Source of the DNA: Caldifarciminota bacterium
GTDB lineage: Bacteria > Hydrothermota > UBA3072 > WFRC01
NCBI GenBank assembly: GCA_015486685.1
Contig: WFRC01000306.1
Span: 1-13,979 of the forward strand
Length of the DNA stretch: 13,979 nt
Direction: 5' to 3'
Shown: positions 5,787 through 13,315 of the stretch, piece by piece
Layout: every line of letters begins with the position of its first letter
Position numbering within the stretch: the first letter of the stretch is position 1
The notes under the pieces: generated by a model
The model's database searches: none
Told to the model about the DNA's origin: nothing
Seen by the model: the letters and a program-made list of their open reading frames with translations, nothing else
Made by a program: the position numbers and the translations under genes

Positions 5787-8429
5787 CTGCCTTTTCAACA
5801 CTGCCTGGGCAGCAGATAACCTTGCAATAGGCACCCTGTATGGTGAACAACTGACATAATTCATTCCCGCTTTATAGCAAAATTCCACAGACCTCGGGTC
5901 TCCACCATGTTCGCCACAGATGCCTATTTCAATCTCAGGCCTTGTCTTCCTTCCCAATTCAATGGTCATCTTCATAAGTTTCCCAACACCCTTTATATCT
6001 ATTGTCTGAAATGGGTCATCCTGTAAAATGCCCTGTTTAATGTAATCAGGTAGAAATTTTCCTACATCATCGCGGGAAAATCCAAAAGTTGTCTGTGTTA
6101 AATCATTTGTTCCAAATGAGAAAAATTCTGCTTCTTCTGCAATCTCATCCGCAGTTAATGCTGCACGGGGCAACTCTATCATTGTCCCAACAAGGTATTT
6201 TATTTGGTTTCCCTTTTCTTCCATTACCATTTTAGCCGTTTCAACAACAATCTTCTTCTGATATTCAAGTTCCTTCTTTATACCAACAAGCGGAATCATT
6301 ACTTCTGGAAGAATTTTAACCCCTTCCTTTGCCACATTGCAGGCGGCTTCAAATATTGCCCGTGCTTGCATTTCAGTAATTTCAGGGTAGGCAATACCCA
6401 ATCTGCATCCTCTATGTCCCATCATAGGATTTAATTCAGATAATTGGGCAACCTTTTCCTTTATCTTTTCTACAGAAACACCCATATTGGTTGCCAATTC
6501 CTGTATCGCCCCTTCTTCCTTCGGTAAAAATTCATGCAGGGGTGGGTCAAGTGTTCTTATAATTACAGGGTAGCCATCCATTGCCCTGAACAGGTCTTCA
6601 AAATCTGACCTTTGCATAGGTAAAATCTTCTCCAATGCCCGTTTTCTCTCCTCCTTTGTATCAGAGAGTATCATTTCTCTAACAATGGGAATCCTATCTT
6701 CACCAAAAAACATATGTTCTGTTCTTGCAAGGCCTATTCCTTCTGCACCAAACTTTCTTGCAGTTTCAGCATCCTTTTTGGTGTCTGCATTTGCCCTCAC
6801 TCCTATTGTTCTAAATTCATCTACCCATTTCATCAATGTGTTGAATTCTCCGGAAATCGCCGCCTCAATCTTGGGTGTATCTCCTATAATTACATTCCCA
6901 GACGCACCATCAATGGTAATAATATCACCTTCTTTAATTGTATAATCCCCGGCGGTAAACAATTTATTCGAATAATCAATATTGAGCATTTCACAACCAA
7001 CAACACAGGGTTTACCCATACCTCTTGCCACAACAGCTGCATGAGAGGTCATTCCCCCTTTTGCTGTAAGAACGCCCTGGGCTGAATGCATGCCAGCGAC
7101 ATCCTCAGGAGAGGTTTCATGTCTCACGAGAATAACCTTTTTACTCTCAGCATTTACAGCATCTTCGGCCTTGAATACAACCTTTCCAGAAGCGGCCCCG
7201 GGAGAAGCGGGCAATCCCTTTGCAATTACAGTAATCTCAGCAGAAGGGTCAATCATAGGATGAAGGAGTTGGTCTATATCCTTTGGACTAACCCTCAATA
7301 CTGCTTCTTCTTTTGTAATCAAACCTTCATTCGCCATATCCACAGCAGATTTAACGGATGCAAGTGCTGTTCTTTTACCTGTTCTGGTCTGCAATAGCCA
7401 CAGTTTTCCCTTTTCAATAGTAAATTCAATATCCTGCATATCTCTGAAGTGGGATTCAAGTTTATTCCTGATTTCTAAAAGTTCCCGATAAATGTTCGGC
7501 ATTGCTTCTTCCAGTGAAATCTCTGATGCATCCCTTTTTTGTGCTTTGCTTATAGGTCTTGGGGTTCTTATACCTGCCACAACATCCTCTCCCTGCGCAT
7601 TTGGCAAATATTCTCCATAGAATAGATTCTCACCTGTTGCAGGGTTCCTTGTAAATGCAACCCCTGTCCCTGAATTTTCTCCCATATTCCCAAACACCAT
7701 AACCTGCACATTTACAGCAGTGCCCCAATCATCGGGGATATTATTAATCCTTCTATAATCCTTTGCCCTCTGATTATCCCAGGACATAAAGACTGCATCA
7801 ATTGATTTCCATAATTGGTCTTCTGGCAAAGCAGGAAACTCTGTGCCTGTCTTTTCTTTGATTAAATTTTTATACTCAGGGATAAGTTGTTTCCAATCAT
7901 CAGCAGTAATTTCCGTATCTTCTTTTATACCCTTTCTATCTTTAATTTTTTGAATCAATTTCTCAAATTCATCGTGTTCAATACCTAAAACGACATTTCC
8001 AAACATCTGGATAAATCTCCTATAACTGTCATAGGCAAATCTCTCGTCACCCGTTGCTTTTGAGATCCCCTTTACTGCATTGTCATTTAATCCAAGATTC
8101 AGGATTGTATCCATCATTCCGGGCATAGAAACCCTTGCTCCTGAACGCACTGAAACAAGCAAAGGAGATTCATCGCTTCCAAACTGCTTTCCCATCACCT
8201 CTTCTAATTTTTTCAACTGCTCTCCTACTTCCTCTTTTAACCCCTGTGGATAAGAATGGTTTTTGTAATAATATGTGCATACCTCTGTAGAGATTGTGAA
8301 TCCTGGTGGAACAGGGATACCTAAATTTGTCATTTCAGCCAATCCTGCTCCCTTACCACCCAATAGATGTTTCATTTTAATATTTCCGTCTGCCTGGTTG
8401 TTTCCGAAAAAATATGTATATTTTTGCAT
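5784..8429 (-). CDS. ppdK: Pyruvate, phosphate dikinase
   Basis: Cytoplasmic enzyme interconverting pyruvate + ATP + Pi and phosphoenolpyruvate + AMP + PPi, common in anaerobes that run glycolysis or gluconeogenesis with PPi. From Met at 8429 it is 881 residues, a normal family length. The N-terminal ATP-grasp region shows LLGGKGAGLAEM (22-33) and SVRSGARVSMPGMMDT (93-108). The phosphohistidine domain has LTAKGGMTSHAAVVARG with catalytic His463. The C-terminal PEP-binding barrel carries FFSFGTNDLTQ and GICGEHGGDP with Cys838. The start is set by AGGAGG at 8434-8439, 4 bases upstream. The frame stays open 26 codons further, but those codons are repeat sequence and no family member needs them. 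It is monocistronic by position: divergent from lptE, with 370 bp before the next gene. The TAG stop lies in the first unit of a heptad array. Confidence 0.96.
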   Translation of the reverse strand: MQKYTYFFGNNQADGNIKMKHLLGGKGAGLAEMTNLGIPVPPGFTISTEVCTYYYKNHSYPQGLKEEVGEQLKKLEEVMGKQFGSDESPLLVSVRSGARVSMPGMMDTILNLGLNDNAVKGISKATGDERFAYDSYRRFIQMFGNVVLGIEHDEFEKLIQKIKDRKGIKEDTEITADDWKQLIPEYKNLIKEKTGTEFPALPEDQLWKSIDAVFMSWDNQRAKDYRRINNIPDDWGTAVNVQVMVFGNMGENSGTGVAFTRNPATGENLFYGEYLPNAQGEDVVAGIRTPRPISKAQKRDASEISLEEAMPNIYRELLEIRNKLESHFRDMQDIEFTIEKGKLWLLQTRTGKRTALASVKSAVDMANEGLITKEEAVLRVSPKDIDQLLHPMIDPSAEITVIAKGLPASPGAASGKVVFKAEDAVNAESKKVILVRHETSPEDVAGMHSAQGVLTAKGGMTSHAAVVARGMGKPCVVGCEMLNIDYSNKLFTAGDYTIKEGDIITIDGASGNVIIGDTPKIEAAISGEFNTLMKWVDEFRTIGVRANADTKKDAETARKFGAEGIGLARTEHMFFGEDRIPIVREMILSDTKEERKRALEKILPMQRSDFEDLFRAMDGYPVIIRTLDPPLHEFLPKEEGAIQELATNMGVSVEKIKEKVAQLSELNPMMGHRGCRLGIAYPEITEMQARAIFEAACNVAKEGVKILPEVMIPLVGIKKELEYQKKIVVETAKMVMEEKGNQIKYLVGTMIELPRAALTADEIAEEAEFFSFGTNDLTQTTFGFSRDDVGKFLPDYIKQGILQDDPFQTIDIKGVGKLMKMTIELGRKTRPEIEIGICGEHGGDPRSVEFCYKAGMNYVSCSPYRVPIARLSAAQAVLKRQ

Positions 8430-8433
8430 TAAA

Positions 8434-8439
8434 CCTCCT
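8434..8439 (-). promoter_or_regulatory. ppdK: Shine-Dalgarno that fixes the ppdK start
   Basis: AGGAGG, then TTTA, then ATG at 8427-8429. It rules against the longer frame starting at 8507, whose extra codons translate the GTRRRAA repeat array. Confidence 0.88.
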
Positions 8440-8452
8440 CTGTTTTCAATAA

Positions 8453-8501
8453 CTAAGAAGTAGGAAGTGAGAAGTGGGAAGTAATAAAGAACGTGAGACG
8501 T
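8453..8501 (+). repeat. Heptad array, GTRRRAA-type, in the ppdK leader
   Basis: CTAAGAA (8453-8459) is followed in register by GTAGGAA, GTGAGAA, GTGGGAA and GTAATAA (8460-8487). Two further sevens end in ACGT (AGAACGT, GAGACGT; 8488-8501). The 13-mer AAGTGGGAAGTAA at 8472-8484 recurs exactly at 13964-13976 in the same orientation. Confidence 0.75.
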
Positions 8502-8582
8502 GTCCATAATAATATGGTTAAAGGTAAAAAATTAAAAAGAAAGTACCCACTCCTCCCGTTTACATTTTTTTAATCTGCAATT

Positions 8583-8610
8583 TTCAACCTTAAACCTTCA
8601 ACATTCAACT
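8583..8610 (+). repeat. Heptad array, TTCAACN-type
   Basis: Four units in perfect register: TTCAACC, TTAAACC, TTCAACA, TTCAACT. This is a different unit sequence from the GTRRRAA family but has the same period of seven. Confidence 0.75.
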
Positions 8611-8614
8611 TATT

Positions 8615-8638
8615 CGTATCACCATATCATCGTATCAC
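8615..8638 (+). repeat. Octad run, CGTATCAC-type
   Basis: CGTATCAC (8615-8622), CATATCAT (8623-8630), CGTATCAC (8631-8638). The period here is eight, not seven, directly next to the TTCAACN heptads. Confidence 0.65.
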
Positions 8639-8772
8639 CGTTTTTCTTGTCTCTTTCGTTTTTCACGAATCACCATCACGAGCACGTTTGTTGCTTCTCT
8701 CCTCATCTACTCATTCACTAATCTTTTCTTAACCTAAACCTATTTTTCTTTCCCCGGTTGCTTATTCATAAC

Positions 8773-8800
8773 AATATACAAACATATTTTACTTTTTCAA
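8773..8800 (-). promoter_or_regulatory. Candidate sigma70-type promoter for ppdK
   Basis: Minus strand TTGAAA (8800-8795), 16-base spacer, TATATT (8778-8773). Each box differs from consensus by one base. It would give a ppdK leader of roughly 335 bases containing the repeats. In an AT-rich spacer such matches arise by chance, so confidence is low. Confidence 0.33.
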
Positions 8801-8864
8801 GGATTTTTTATCTGATGGATATAAATTTTGCTTGCAATTTTTCTTTTTATTTACATTATTTGAT

Positions 8865-9323
8865 ATGAGAAAACTCTGGATTTTGGTGGTATTGTCTTTA
8901 AGTTGCACATATTCTTTTGTTTCAACAGGTCATTCGGAGAAAGTATATATACCTATGATGGAAAATAAGACAGTAAGACCTGGACTTGAAAGTGCAATAA
9001 CACAAGCCCTCACTGATGCACTAATTCAGGATGGGAGGTTGAGGGTTGTTAATAAAAATTCAGCAAAATATGTGCTTAGTGGCATAATTGAAAAATATGA
9101 AAGAAATCCTGCAACTTATGACGCCGCAGGTTCTATTAAGGAGTATAAAATAAATGTTTCATTATCTATTAATTATAAAAACTCCGCTAATAAAAAAGTA
9201 TGGGGAGGAAAAATTAACGAAAATATTATCTATAGTGCAAATTTACCTGAAGAGAATGGTATTAAAAAACTTGCCAGCAAAATAAAAGACGATATCCTCA
9301 GACAAATTCTTGAAAGTTGGTAA
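8865..9323 (+). CDS. lptE: LPS-assembly lipoprotein LptE-like
   Basis: 152 residues from the ATG at 8865, the usual LptE size. LptE plugs the LptD barrel in the outer membrane and helps insert lipopolysaccharide. A short signal (MRKLWILVVLSLS) is followed by Cys14-Thr-Tyr-Ser-Phe, matching the lipidated C-G-Y-S-F opening of the family. Next come KVYIPMMENKTVRPGLESAI (26-45), ALTDALIQDGRLRVVNKNSA (48-67), YVLSGIIEKYERNPATYD (69-86) and EYKINVSLSINY (93-104), the pattern of LptE/DUF-type secretin-like sandwich proteins. An in-frame TTG at 8832 would add 11 residues before the signal and is less likely. No clear ribosome site precedes either start. It is the only plus-strand gene, divergent from ppdK and convergent with the M18 gene, with no lpt neighbour. 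Family call is good; the role is by homology. Confidence 0.8.
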   Translation: MRKLWILVVLSLSCTYSFVSTGHSEKVYIPMMENKTVRPGLESAITQALTDALIQDGRLRVVNKNSAKYVLSGIIEKYERNPATYDAAGSIKEYKINVSLSINYKNSANKKVWGGKINENIIYSANLPEENGIKKLASKIKDDILRQILESW

Positions 9324-9329
9324 GGTAAT

Positions 9330-9450
9330 GGGGTCAGTGGGGTCAGTCATAAACTTTCAACTTTTCTCTATGTTTTCTTTACGACAGGAAGGATATTAGC
9401 CTTATACTTTAAACTCTTTAATCAAAAGTTGATAGTTTATGACTGACCCC
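9330..9450. mobile_element. MITE-like / REP-type element with 27-bp terminal inverted repeats
   Basis: The left arm at 9339-9365 and right arm at 9424-9450 are inverted copies with one mismatch in 27. Both ends are GGGGTCAGTCATAAAC on their outer side. The 58-base interior has no coding potential. The outer nine bases GGGGTCAGT are duplicated in tandem at 9330-9338. From general knowledge, GGGGTCAG-ended palindromes occur beside REP-associated tyrosine (IS200-like) transposases, so a non-autonomous relative is plausible; no transposase is present. On the plus strand the right arm is followed by AATC and seven Ts, so it may also end lptE transcription. Confidence 0.7.
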
Positions 9451-9461
9451 AATCTTTTTTT
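9424..9461 (+). terminator. Possible intrinsic terminator for lptE formed by the inverted repeat
   Basis: The right arm of the 27-bp stem is followed by AATC and then T7 (9454-9460). The stem is long and GC-rich at its base (GGGG/CCCC), but the loop is 58 bases and four bases separate stem and T-run, so termination is plausible rather than shown. The T-run reaches into the stop codon of the convergent M18 gene. Confidence 0.35.
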
Positions 9462-10785
9462 AGGAAGATAAAAATGCCTTATATCCTTTATACCCTTCGT
9501 ATATATCGGCAATGCTCGCTATCTCAAAAGGAGAATGCATCCCAAGTATAGGGATTCCAATATCGATAGTATCTATTCCCTGATTTGACAGGTATTTTGC
9601 GACTGTTCCACCACCACCTTCATCAACTTTGCCTAATTCAGCGGCTTGCCATATTACCTTATTTTTATTAAAAATTTTCCTTATTTTCCATAAAAATTCA
9701 GCATTTGCGTCGTTCGCACCACCTTTTCCTCCACTCCCTGTATATTTTGTAATTACCAGACCATAGCCAATAAGTGCCGCATTATATTTGTCCTGAACCT
9801 CTTGATAATTTGGATTTGTGCCTGCACCAACATCCGCCGAGATTGCCTGAGAGTTCATAAATACCTTCCTTATGTTTGTATAAGTTGGTTTTATCCCCGC
9901 ATTCTCAAGTAATTTAATGATGAAGTCCGTTATAAAAGTTGACTGTGCACCTGTATTACCAACACTTCCAATTTCTTCTTTATCCATAAATAATACGGCG
10001 GCAGTCTTTTTTATCTTTGCATCAAGGATAGCACGGAAAGATGTATATGAACATATTCTATCATCGTGTCCATATCCACCAATAAGGGATTTGTCAAATC
10101 CAACATACCTTGATTCGCCAGCAGGGACGACTTCAATTTCTGCACTTATAAGGTCCTCTTCAATAATTCCGTATTGAGCCTTTAATATTCTTAAAATATG
10201 CTTTTTAACTGCGTCTTCCTTTTCTCTGGGGAGCGGTATATTACCTGCAAGCAGAGTGAGTTTTTCTCCCTCTATTGCCTCAGTGATTTTTTTATCATTC
10301 TGAACTTTTCTTGAGAGATGAGGAAGCAGGTCTGCAATTGTAAATACAGGGTCTTTCGGATTATCACCGATATCAACATCTATTGTTTTCCCTGATTCTG
10401 TTAATATGACACCTTTAAGAGAAAGAGGTATGGCGGTCCATTGGTATTTTTTAATCCCTCCGTAATAATGGGTTTTTAACATTGCAAGTCCAACCTCTTC
10501 ATAGAATGGATTTGGTTTCAGGTCAAGACGAGGAGCATCGATGTGCGCTGCTATCCATAAGGCACCATCTCTTGGGTCCCCCTTTATACGCGCAATCCCT
10601 CCTATCTTATTTTTCTCAGAATAAAAAAATGCCTTCTTTCCCTTTGCTGCTTTTTCAAATGTTTTCAAGCAGAGCCTTTCTGTTTTGTTCTCCGAGAGGA
10701 ATTTTCTGTAATCTTCTGCAATCATAGATGTCTTTCTGGTTTCCTCTTCAGACAATTGTTCCCATACGGATTTTTTCTTCATCAT
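9460..10785 (-). CDS. M18-family metalloaminopeptidase
   Basis: 441 residues, typical for bacterial M18 (aminopeptidase I / aspartyl aminopeptidase) enzymes, which form large cytoplasmic oligomers and remove N-terminal residues from peptides using two metal ions. Ligand motifs are in order: AAHIDAPRLDLKP (His81), GYGHDDRICSY (Asp241 or Asp242), FMDKEEIGSVGNTGA (Glu270 as base, Glu271 as ligand), ISADVGAGTNP (Asp318) and GMHSPFEIAS (His417). There is no signal peptide. ATG at 10785 overlaps the BatA-domain stop by one base (TAATG). A second ATG directly after it (10782) has the better 6-base spacing from AGGAG (10789-10793), so the protein may start one residue later. It is the last gene of the pilin-DUF58-BatA operon. 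The functional link to those genes is unknown. The stop is 9 bp from the inverted-repeat element. Confidence 0.9.
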   Translation of the reverse strand: MMKKKSVWEQLSEEETRKTSMIAEDYRKFLSENKTERLCLKTFEKAAKGKKAFFYSEKNKIGGIARIKGDPRDGALWIAAHIDAPRLDLKPNPFYEEVGLAMLKTHYYGGIKKYQWTAIPLSLKGVILTESGKTIDVDIGDNPKDPVFTIADLLPHLSRKVQNDKKITEAIEGEKLTLLAGNIPLPREKEDAVKKHILRILKAQYGIIEEDLISAEIEVVPAGESRYVGFDKSLIGGYGHDDRICSYTSFRAILDAKIKKTAAVLFMDKEEIGSVGNTGAQSTFITDFIIKLLENAGIKPTYTNIRKVFMNSQAISADVGAGTNPNYQEVQDKYNAALIGYGLVITKYTGSGGKGGANDANAEFLWKIRKIFNKNKVIWQAAELGKVDEGGGGTVAKYLSNQGIDTIDIGIPILGMHSPFEIASIADIYEGYKGYKAFLSS

Positions 10786-12428
10786 TATCTCCTTTCCATA
10801 AATGTTTCTATACTTATTAAGATAATACCGAATAAAAGAAAAAGCAAGGAAATATCTGCATAATTTTTCCCCGCAAATATAAAGTTTCTTTCCTCACTAT
10901 TAAGTGTATCAGTATTTGATTCCAGGGGATTGGGATTAAATGCAATTAAATCGAATGTTTTCCCGTTTTTAAGAATCTTGTATATGCCTTGTTTTCCTGT
11001 AAGACTAAAATTATACCTATATGTATTTACTTCCTTTTGCTCCTGAAATGGCAGTTTTTTTCCTTCTGGTGTGATTACAAGGAAATCATTTCTTTTCTTT
11101 GTTCGTAGCACAATTTCATCGTCAATAACTTTATCCTCTTTGTGTGGTGAGTATATCTCTCTTATTGTATAATATAAAAATGGGATGAAAATAGGACGAT
11201 AAATAAATGGATTATTGATAAATGAGATATTAAATACAATCATATTTTTATCCCGTTTAATAAAAAAGGGCGTTCCATCTTCAAATTGTATTTCTCCGTA
11301 GTTTTTTATCTTAAAGGAAGGAGAAATATAAATGTTTTTTAATTGATTCTTTAATGGATAAAGAAAGTTGTCTTCAGGAACAGCTGCAATCTTTGATTTT
11401 ACAGAAGATTTGCCTAAAATCAAAAGCCCCGCTTCGGAAGAATACGACGATTTTTCAAGGGTATCAGTTATGGAAATTATTATCTTTTTCCCAAATCTTA
11501 ATCCTTTTAAGGTATTGATATTTCTTTTTATAACAATTAAAAGTGAGGCATCCCCTGTGAATTCTGTACTCCAGTATGGGTGAAGCCCGAGTATCATAAG
11601 TGCTGATTCAATCGTATGAGGTTCTTTATCAGAAATTATAGCAACACTTATTGGTGGAAGGGCGTAATATGTAAAATATCTCTTATCATCAAATGGAATT
11701 TTATCCTTATCTATTTCAACTTTACCATAGTGAAGTCCTTGCTCTGGCTTAAATGGAAATGAAATTTTATTTTCTCCTTCTGATAGATGTATAACATCGG
11801 TAAGCACCAATTTTTTATCAATGTATATTCGTATATTTGTTTGTTGTTTTTTCTTATTCTTATTTAATATCTTTATATAGATATTTCCTTCTTTACCTGT
11901 TATAACGGGACCCGTTTTTACTGCTGTAATTCCTGTATTAGGGGGTATTCCAATATCCTTAACTGAAACATTGGAAAAGTGCCTTTTTTTATTCAGAAAT
12001 GGGATAAAATTTACCTTTTGTAGATCGGTAATAAATAGGGTTGGAATGTTGTCCCGAAAGGCGTTCCCTATTTTGCACATCCCTCCTTTTGTTTCTGTCC
12101 TAATATATCCGTTTCTTAATGGTATTCTGCCTTTTACACTTAAAGAATTATCTACCACAACCTTGCTGTAATTATGTGAGAAATGCGTTGAATGTATCAA
12201 TACTCCGGAAAATACAAGGATAAAAATTGTCAGGGCTAATAGTCTGATAAGAAGCAGGAGAATTTCTCTGATGTGAAGGTAATAGAATCGTGGACTTTTT
12301 TTCTGTAGGAGAAAAAGCAGGGATGGAAAAGTCTGGGTTTGCATCTCCTTTTTACTAAAAAGGTGGATAATTATAGGAATGCTCAAGGCGGTAAGAAACA
12401 AAAGGTGCAGTGGATAGAGAAATTTCAT
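10785..12428 (-). CDS. BatA-domain membrane protein with a collapsed von Willebrand A region
   Basis: 547 residues. The N-terminus is the double-transmembrane BatA/aerotolerance domain (FLYPLHLLFLTALSIPIIIHLF, about 3-24, and a second segment about 55-78, with a basic stretch between). It is followed by VVVDNSLSVKG (91-100), a DxSxS metal-site motif as in vWA domains, and TLFITDLQ (130-137), which looks like the later vWA strand with Asp135. Only about 32 residues separate them, too few for a full vWA fold. A beta-rich region (about 165-500) and a C-terminal membrane helix (about 523-542, ending in MERR) follow. Proteins of this class sit with DUF58 and MoxR genes; the biochemical role is not established. 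The start overlaps the DUF58 stop by 4 bases (ATGA). It has only a weak purine run as ribosome site, so coupling is likely. Confidence 0.82.
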   Translation of the reverse strand: MKFLYPLHLLFLTALSIPIIIHLFSKKEMQTQTFPSLLFLLQKKSPRFYYLHIREILLLLIRLLALTIFILVFSGVLIHSTHFSHNYSKVVVDNSLSVKGRIPLRNGYIRTETKGGMCKIGNAFRDNIPTLFITDLQKVNFIPFLNKKRHFSNVSVKDIGIPPNTGITAVKTGPVITGKEGNIYIKILNKNKKKQQTNIRIYIDKKLVLTDVIHLSEGENKISFPFKPEQGLHYGKVEIDKDKIPFDDKRYFTYYALPPISVAIISDKEPHTIESALMILGLHPYWSTEFTGDASLLIVIKRNINTLKGLRFGKKIIISITDTLEKSSYSSEAGLLILGKSSVKSKIAAVPEDNFLYPLKNQLKNIYISPSFKIKNYGEIQFEDGTPFFIKRDKNMIVFNISFINNPFIYRPIFIPFLYYTIREIYSPHKEDKVIDDEIVLRTKKRNDFLVITPEGKKLPFQEQKEVNTYRYNFSLTGKQGIYKILKNGKTFDLIAFNPNPLESNTDTLNSEERNFIFAGKNYADISLLFLLFGIILISIETFMERR

Positions 12429-13315
12429 TTTAACATCTTTCTTCTGGAAAAATACCTGTATAATGCTTTATTGAATGGCTCATCTGTTATAACATTGATG
12501 TAGTCTATATTGCTTTCAAGGAAGTTTTTCCTGTATATCTCGATAAGTTCTGTAATTGCCTTCATATAATATCTTTTTATCACAGAAGGTTCAACTGCAA
12601 GTTTTTTCTTCGTTTCAAGGTCAATAAACACAGTGGGTCTTGAAAACATAAAATCAATTTCTCTCCTATCAAGTATATGAAAAACAATAACTTCGTTCTT
12701 TTTCGCTCTCAATGCCTTCACTGCCCTTATTACCTCCGATTGGTTATCCAGAAGGTCGGAAACAATTATAATAAGTCCCCTTCTCTTCAGGGAAGGTGCG
12801 ATATTTAATAATATTCTTGATATGTTTGTCTCTCCCTCAGGGGATTGATGAGAAAGTGCACTTAAAATATGATAAAGGTGATTCTTTTTAGCGCGGGGAG
12901 GGATAGAAACCTTTATTTTATCGGAAAACATCGTTAATCCGGCGGCATCCTTCTGAAGTATTAAAAGGTATGCAAGACTGGCTGTAAGATAGCAACTATA
13001 TTGAAACTTCGTAAGGGGTGAGCCAAATTCCATTGAATTACTTGCGTCGAGGATTAAATATGCTTTGAGGTTTGTTTCTTCCTCAAATTTTTTCACAAAC
13101 AACCTTTCACTTCTTGCAAACACCTTCCAATCCACATTTTTCAATGCATCCCCTGGAAAATATGGTCTGTGTTCAGAAAATTCTACAGAAAATCCTTTAT
13201 AAGGACTCTTATGCAGTCCTGAAAGAAAACCTTCTACAATAAGTCTTGCTTTTATCTCTATACTTTTAAGATCTTGAAGGGCACCTATCTGAAGATACTG
13301 TGAGGGGTATCTCAT
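12425..13315 (-). CDS. DUF58 family protein (vWA-like)
   Basis: 296 residues, cytoplasmic, the usual length for compact DUF58 proteins. The diagnostic block FSEHRPYFPGDALKNVDWKV through AR..RLFVKKFEEE spans 46-80. A vWA-like domain follows with an intact metal site: LILDASNSM (Asp90, Ser92, Ser94), GETN (Thr163) and VSDLLD (Asp187). In other bacteria DUF58 proteins are encoded between a MoxR AAA+ ATPase and BatA-type membrane proteins, and are thought to act as adaptors for metal-dependent protein assembly. Here the BatA gene follows with a 4-base overlap, but the upstream neighbour is a pilin-like gene, not moxR. The start directly follows the upstream stop (TAGATG) with no ribosome site, indicating coupled translation. 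Family assignment is firm, function inferred. Confidence 0.9.
   Translation of the reverse strand: MRYPSQYLQIGALQDLKSIEIKARLIVEGFLSGLHKSPYKGFSVEFSEHRPYFPGDALKNVDWKVFARSERLFVKKFEEETNLKAYLILDASNSMEFGSPLTKFQYSCYLTASLAYLLILQKDAAGLTMFSDKIKVSIPPRAKKNHLYHILSALSHQSPEGETNISRILLNIAPSLKRRGLIIIVSDLLDNQSEVIRAVKALRAKKNEVIVFHILDRREIDFMFSRPTVFIDLETKKKLAVEPSVIKRYYMKAITELIEIYRKNFLESNIDYINVITDEPFNKALYRYFSRRKMLK

Larger units (their letters stand above)
8430..8864. other. Divergent spacer of 435 bp between ppdK and lptE
   Basis: Contains heptad arrays (8453-8501 and 8583-8610), an 8-bp period run (8615-8638), a segment shared with the 5.7-kb spacer (8701-8718) and an AT-rich part (8761-8830) that should carry the divergent promoters. 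No RNA gene or short protein gene was recognised. Confidence 0.65.

Noticed and set aside
5884..8463. Plus-strand open frames opposite ppdK
   Set aside because: Shadow frames of a well-conserved enzyme gene, without start signals.
8430..8507. 26-residue N-terminal extension of ppdK from an upstream ATG
   Set aside because: Its codons are the GTRRRAA repeat array, and AGGAGG sits 4 bases before the internal ATG at 8429, where the conserved family N-terminus begins.
8794..8825. Plus-strand promoter for lptE (TTTTCA or TTTCAA with TATAAA)
   Set aside because: Spacer of 19-20 bases and poor -35; chance matches are common in this AT-rich stretch.
8832..8864. TTG start for lptE
   Set aside because: It adds 11 residues before a normal signal peptide and has no ribosome site; ATG at 8865 gives the usual family length.
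9366..9423. Small gene or RNA inside the inverted-repeat element
   Set aside because: Only 58 bases, no open frame and only a 4-bp internal stem; nothing supports a product.
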